DNA of 64,000 nt. Origin: Stentor coeruleus. Taxonomy: Eukaryota; Ciliophora; Heterotrichea; Heterotrichida; Stentoridae. The notes under the pieces are model-generated. The model was not told where the DNA came from. It did no database searches and saw only the letters and a program-made list of their open reading frames with translations. Made by a program: the position numbers and the translations under genes. The stretch is from the NCBI GenBank assembly GCA_001970955.1, contig MPUH01000100.1, positions 1 to 64,000 on the forward strand, written 5' to 3'. The first letter of the stretch is position 1; each line of letters starts with the position of its first letter. Shown piece by piece: positions 61,047-64,000 of this stretch.

Positions 61047-63527
61047 ATGGGGAAATGTACGTCAATGCCACGATCACCACGAAAACTCAGTGTACAGAGT
61101 GAAGTTGAAGTTAATGAGCAAGATGATTCAATACCAGAAATTGTCTCGGCAACAGTTTCTAATAAAGCTCCTAAAGATCAGTCTAAAGCTTTTATAGCTG
61201 AGTCTTTGAAAAAACATTATCTTTTTAGTGGGCTTTCTAAGGAAGATATGGAAATGATGTTTGCAAAACTAAAACATTATGCTGTCCCTGCAGGGGAAGT
61301 GGTTTTTGAACAAGGTGCTGCAGGGAAAAAGTTTTATATCATAGAAAGTGGCAAATTAGAAGTTTATAGGAACAATGTAAAAAAAACAGTGCTTAAAGAA
61401 GGAGAAACAACAGGAGAAATGGCAATATTAACAGACCAAGCCCGTAGAGCTACAATTAAAACATCTGAAGATTCAACATTATGGGGTATAGGTCGTGAAC
61501 AGTTTCGTGCAGCTATCAAAGTTATAAACCAAAAAAACTTTACTATAAACAATGAATTCATCAGTAACCTCCAATTATTTACCCGTTTACCCGATAGTCA
61601 ATTAACAGAACTTACTAATGCATGTGTACAACATGATTATCCTGATAACCATAGGATAATTTGTGAAGGTGATGAAGGTATGCTCTTGTTTATAATCAAA
61701 GAAGGAAGTGCTGTAGCAAAAATCAAAGGTGTTGAAAAATTTAGAATAAGCCAAGGGGAGATGTTTGGTGAAGCTGTAGTTTTAGGTGAAAATCATATAA
61801 GGACAATTTCAGTATATACAATAGGTCCTGTAAAAGTATTATCAATATCAAGGGATAGTATAATATCGATAATAGGGGAAAATTTTAAAGAAATTATTTA
61901 TAGGACTCAAGCAAAAAACTCAATGAGTTCAGATAATCTTTTTAGGATGCTGAGTAAAGATATTATCCATAATCTTGTTGATAGTATGGAATGGAAATAT
62001 ATAAAACCAGGTGAGTTAGGGATTTCAAGAGAAATGGCTGAAGTGAGTGTTTTTATATTATGTCTAGGGTCGTTAAGTGGAGGGAGTAAAAACTTTTCTC
62101 ATTATGAAGTTATTGGGTTTAACCCTAAACATATCCCTGATGAAGGGTTGATAGCTGATAATGAAGTTGTACTTGGGGTTTTTAGTCGAAAAGACTTAGA
62201 AGCATATACAAAAACCTCTTGGCAAAAACTTAAAAGCGAGTTGAAATATATGACTTTTTTAACAAAAATCGACATGTTCACTGGGGTTAACCTTTCTAAA
62301 CTTAGGTATATAGCCTCAAGGGTCACAGTTCAAGAGTTCGACAAAAAAGAAGTTATTTATCGTTATAATGATGAAGCTCATATATTTTATGTTCTTAAAC
62401 ATGGTTCAGTTGAAATACTCCATAATGGGAAAATCCTTAGAGTCCTTAGCAAATATGATGTTTTTGGTGATAGGTGTATTGAAGAACCTATTAGATCAAA
62501 TACCGCAAGAGCCTTAAGTAATTGTTTATGTCTTGTTATAAATGCTGTAGATTTCAGAGATATAATGGATGATTCAACAAGAACAATTCTTAAGAAAAAA
62601 AAGTCGTTTCTATCAACATTCAGTCTTAATCAAATCCTCATGATCAGACAAATTGACTCTAATGGTTATAAATTCAAATTCTTAACATATGTGGAAATGA
62701 CTAGGAATTACTATCAAGTTAATGTTATAGCTAAAGAGTTTTTCGATAATGTAGAGAAATTTAATCAAGTAATTCAAGAAAAAAATATCGCAATGCAGAT
62801 GGAGCATTTGTTTATCCAAAAATCTGTAAAAACTTTTTCTGATTCACGTTTTCTGTATTTAGTATATGAATATATCGATGCAATTCCTTTATCAACATTG
62901 TTAACTAAAAAAATCACTGAAGATTATGCTAAGTTTTTAGCTGCATGTTTAACTTTGATACTTGAGTATTTACATGATAAAGATATTATATATAGAAGTT
63001 TGTCTCCTCAAAATATAAATATTAATGCTAATGGATACCCAAACATATGGAATTTTTATAGAGCTAAGATTATAAAAGGAAGGACTATGAGTTTATTAGA
63101 TGACCCTATATACACTGCTCCTGAGGTTAGTTTGAAAAATGGATATACAAAAAGTATTGATCAATGGAGTTTAGGGATTATAATATATCAATTGTTATAT
63201 TGTTCTTTACCTTTTGAAATTAAAAATACAGATGATCCTATGAATATATATAGAAAAACAACTACAGGTAAACTTGTATTTCCTCAAGATAGTAAATTTA
63301 TAAGAGGTAATGAAGTTATTGCGGATTTACTTAAATTGACACCTAAAGATAGACTATCATTGCATGGGTTGAAATTGTCGAGATGGTTAGATTCGATTGA
63401 TTGGGAGAGAATTAGTGCTGGGAAAATGAGTTCACCGTTTAAACCAGATGTCGTTTCGGTTAAACAGTCTGTGAAAAATGCTAAGCTTATAAGTTTGACG
63501 AGATATTTGAATGTAAGGGATATGTAG
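61047..63527 (+). CDS. PKG-like protein: four CNBD-type domains plus pseudokinase
   Basis: 826 residues from the ATG at 61047, chosen because it gives MGKCTS, a myristoylation and palmitoylation motif; an in-frame ATG at 61011 would hide it. Domain A (about 40-155) has an intact cassette (GEMAILTDQARRA), domain B (about 165-285) has FGEAVVLGENHIRT, domain C is degenerate, and domain D (about 405-515) reads FGDRCIEEPIRSNT. This A-B-C-D order is that of alveolate cGMP-dependent kinases. The C-terminal kinase fold retains VIAKEF and YTAPEV, but HRD is YRS (649-651) and DFG is NFY (from 669), so it should not catalyse phosphotransfer. Likely a cyclic-nucleotide-regulated scaffold. Confidence 0.85.
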   Translation: MGKCTSMPRSPRKLSVQSEVEVNEQDDSIPEIVSATVSNKAPKDQSKAFIAESLKKHYLFSGLSKEDMEMMFAKLKHYAVPAGEVVFEQGAAGKKFYIIESGKLEVYRNNVKKTVLKEGETTGEMAILTDQARRATIKTSEDSTLWGIGREQFRAAIKVINQKNFTINNEFISNLQLFTRLPDSQLTELTNACVQHDYPDNHRIICEGDEGMLLFIIKEGSAVAKIKGVEKFRISQGEMFGEAVVLGENHIRTISVYTIGPVKVLSISRDSIISIIGENFKEIIYRTQAKNSMSSDNLFRMLSKDIIHNLVDSMEWKYIKPGELGISREMAEVSVFILCLGSLSGGSKNFSHYEVIGFNPKHIPDEGLIADNEVVLGVFSRKDLEAYTKTSWQKLKSELKYMTFLTKIDMFTGVNLSKLRYIASRVTVQEFDKKEVIYRYNDEAHIFYVLKHGSVEILHNGKILRVLSKYDVFGDRCIEEPIRSNTARALSNCLCLVINAVDFRDIMDDSTRTILKKKKSFLSTFSLNQILMIRQIDSNGYKFKFLTYVEMTRNYYQVNVIAKEFFDNVEKFNQVIQEKNIAMQMEHLFIQKSVKTFSDSRFLYLVYEYIDAIPLSTLLTKKITEDYAKFLAACLTLILEYLHDKDIIYRSLSPQNININANGYPNIWNFYRAKIIKGRTMSLLDDPIYTAPEVSLKNGYTKSIDQWSLGIIIYQLLYCSLPFEIKNTDDPMNIYRKTTTGKLVFPQDSKFIRGNEVIADLLKLTPKDRLSLHGLKLSRWLDSIDWERISAGKMSSPFKPDVVSVKQSVKNAKLISLTRYLNVRDM

Positions 63528-63973
63528 GAAAATTTGGTCATTGAAGGACCTTCGAAGAAAATACTCAAGTTTAATTGGGAAAAACACTTTTGATAAGCTA
63601 GAATGTATTTAAGTTATGATAATGGGAGATTTTTTATTTTTGGTTAAGTTAGAGATAGGAAGTTTAGAACAGAGATGATTTAGTTGTGGAGTTTATATTA
63701 TGAGTTTTGGTTTTAATTTTTTTAGGCGATTTATGTTATGCTTTGGGTGTATGTTTATGATTTTACTATATTTTTTTAACCTCAAGTGTTGATGATTTAT
63801 ATAATCTATCTCTTAATCAAAAACCAAAAAAGTCTTTGCATATTCCCCATGAACCCTTAAACCTATTCCCATTCTCTAAAAATCTCCAAATCTCCTTTAT
63901 TTCCTAAATAAACCATAATCAAATTATCTTAATTTTAATTTAAAACTAATGCAAAACTCAAATAATGTTTAAA
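63528..63973. other. Intergenic region with sharp skew switch
   Basis: Counted by hand, 63661-63720 has 14 G and 1 C, whereas 63841-63900 has 1 G and 20 C. The switch near 63775 separates the 3' flank of the PKG-like gene from the 5' flank of the next. No gene seen. Confidence 0.75.
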
Positions 63974-64000
63974 ATGGAAAACTTTAGTTCTAGTAGCAGT
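63974..64000 (+). CDS. Start of a paralogue of the 1,306-aa coiled-coil gene (3' partial)
   Basis: Nine codons read MENFSSSSS, against MDNFSSSSG at the start of the minus-strand gene at 56943. The resemblance extends into the untranslated leader: 63926-64000 aligns without gaps to the reverse complement of 56917-56991 with about eleven differences. The gene continues beyond the window. Confidence 0.7.

Noticed and set aside
1-64000. Reassigned stop codons (TGA as Trp, as in Blepharisma)
   Set aside because: Tens of kilobases of coding sequence use only TGG for conserved Trp, and long ORFs are not cut by TGA.
1-64000. CRISPR arrays, insertion sequences, retroelements, rRNA genes
   Set aside because: No arrays of spaced repeats, transposase or reverse-transcriptase motifs, or rRNA-like sequence seen.

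Overview
The window looks like macronuclear DNA of a heterotrich ciliate, most likely Stentor or a close relative. It is very AT-rich and gene-dense. Uninterrupted reading frames of up to 3,143 codons use TGG for tryptophan and end at ordinary stops, which fits the standard genetic code and argues against the TGA=Trp code of Blepharisma. Nearly every intron that can be placed is 15 nt long (one is 16 nt), a hallmark reported for Stentor. Twelve single Ns each sit between near-identical copies of roughly 60-150 bp. These are unmerged contig overlaps rather than biology, and they split or duplicate parts of several genes.

Layout. 1-13 kb: two very large surface membrane proteins, one with a beta-helix-like ectodomain (cut by the window edge) and one with IPT/TIG repeats plus Cys-rich repeats. 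13.4-18.4 kb: an SLC18B1-like MFS transporter, a calcium-dependent protein kinase, a spartin/senescence-domain protein and the centriolar/ciliary coiled coil SSNA1/DIP13. 18.8-19.7 kb: two tiny paralogous proteins with an acylation-type N-terminus and a shared proline-rich tail. 20.8-25.7 kb: a membrane hybrid histidine kinase followed by the decayed remains of a second copy. 25.7-32.4 kb: a voltage-gated K+ channel whose cyclic-nucleotide-binding tail is interrupted by in-frame stops, a P4-ATPase lipid flippase and proteasome subunit Rpn5. 32.6-44 kb: an AT-hook protein, an SV2-like MFS transporter, a seven-TM protein with an RGS-like tail, a SIN1-like TORC2 subunit, a protein of unknown function, a broken AT-hook gene and an axonemal STPGR protein paired head-to-head with a coiled-coil protein. 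45-50.4 kb: MTHFR, a small unknown, a SWEET transporter and enhancer of polycomb (EPL1). 50.9-64 kb: a WDPCP/fritz-like ciliogenesis protein, a 1,306-residue coiled-coil protein, ribosomal proteins eL32 and eS7, a RING protein, a PKG-like pseudokinase and, at the window edge, the first codons of a paralogue of the coiled-coil gene.

Themes. Several genes point to cilia and basal bodies (SSNA1, STPGR protein, WDPCP-like) and to cAMP/cGMP, calcium and phosphorelay signalling. The most unusual signals are a flip of GC skew between gene 3' and 5' flanks across the window, a 99-nt intron holding a nested hairpin among 15-nt introns, the acylated micro-protein pair, the PKG-like pseudokinase, and several loci that keep one reading frame despite in-frame stop codons.
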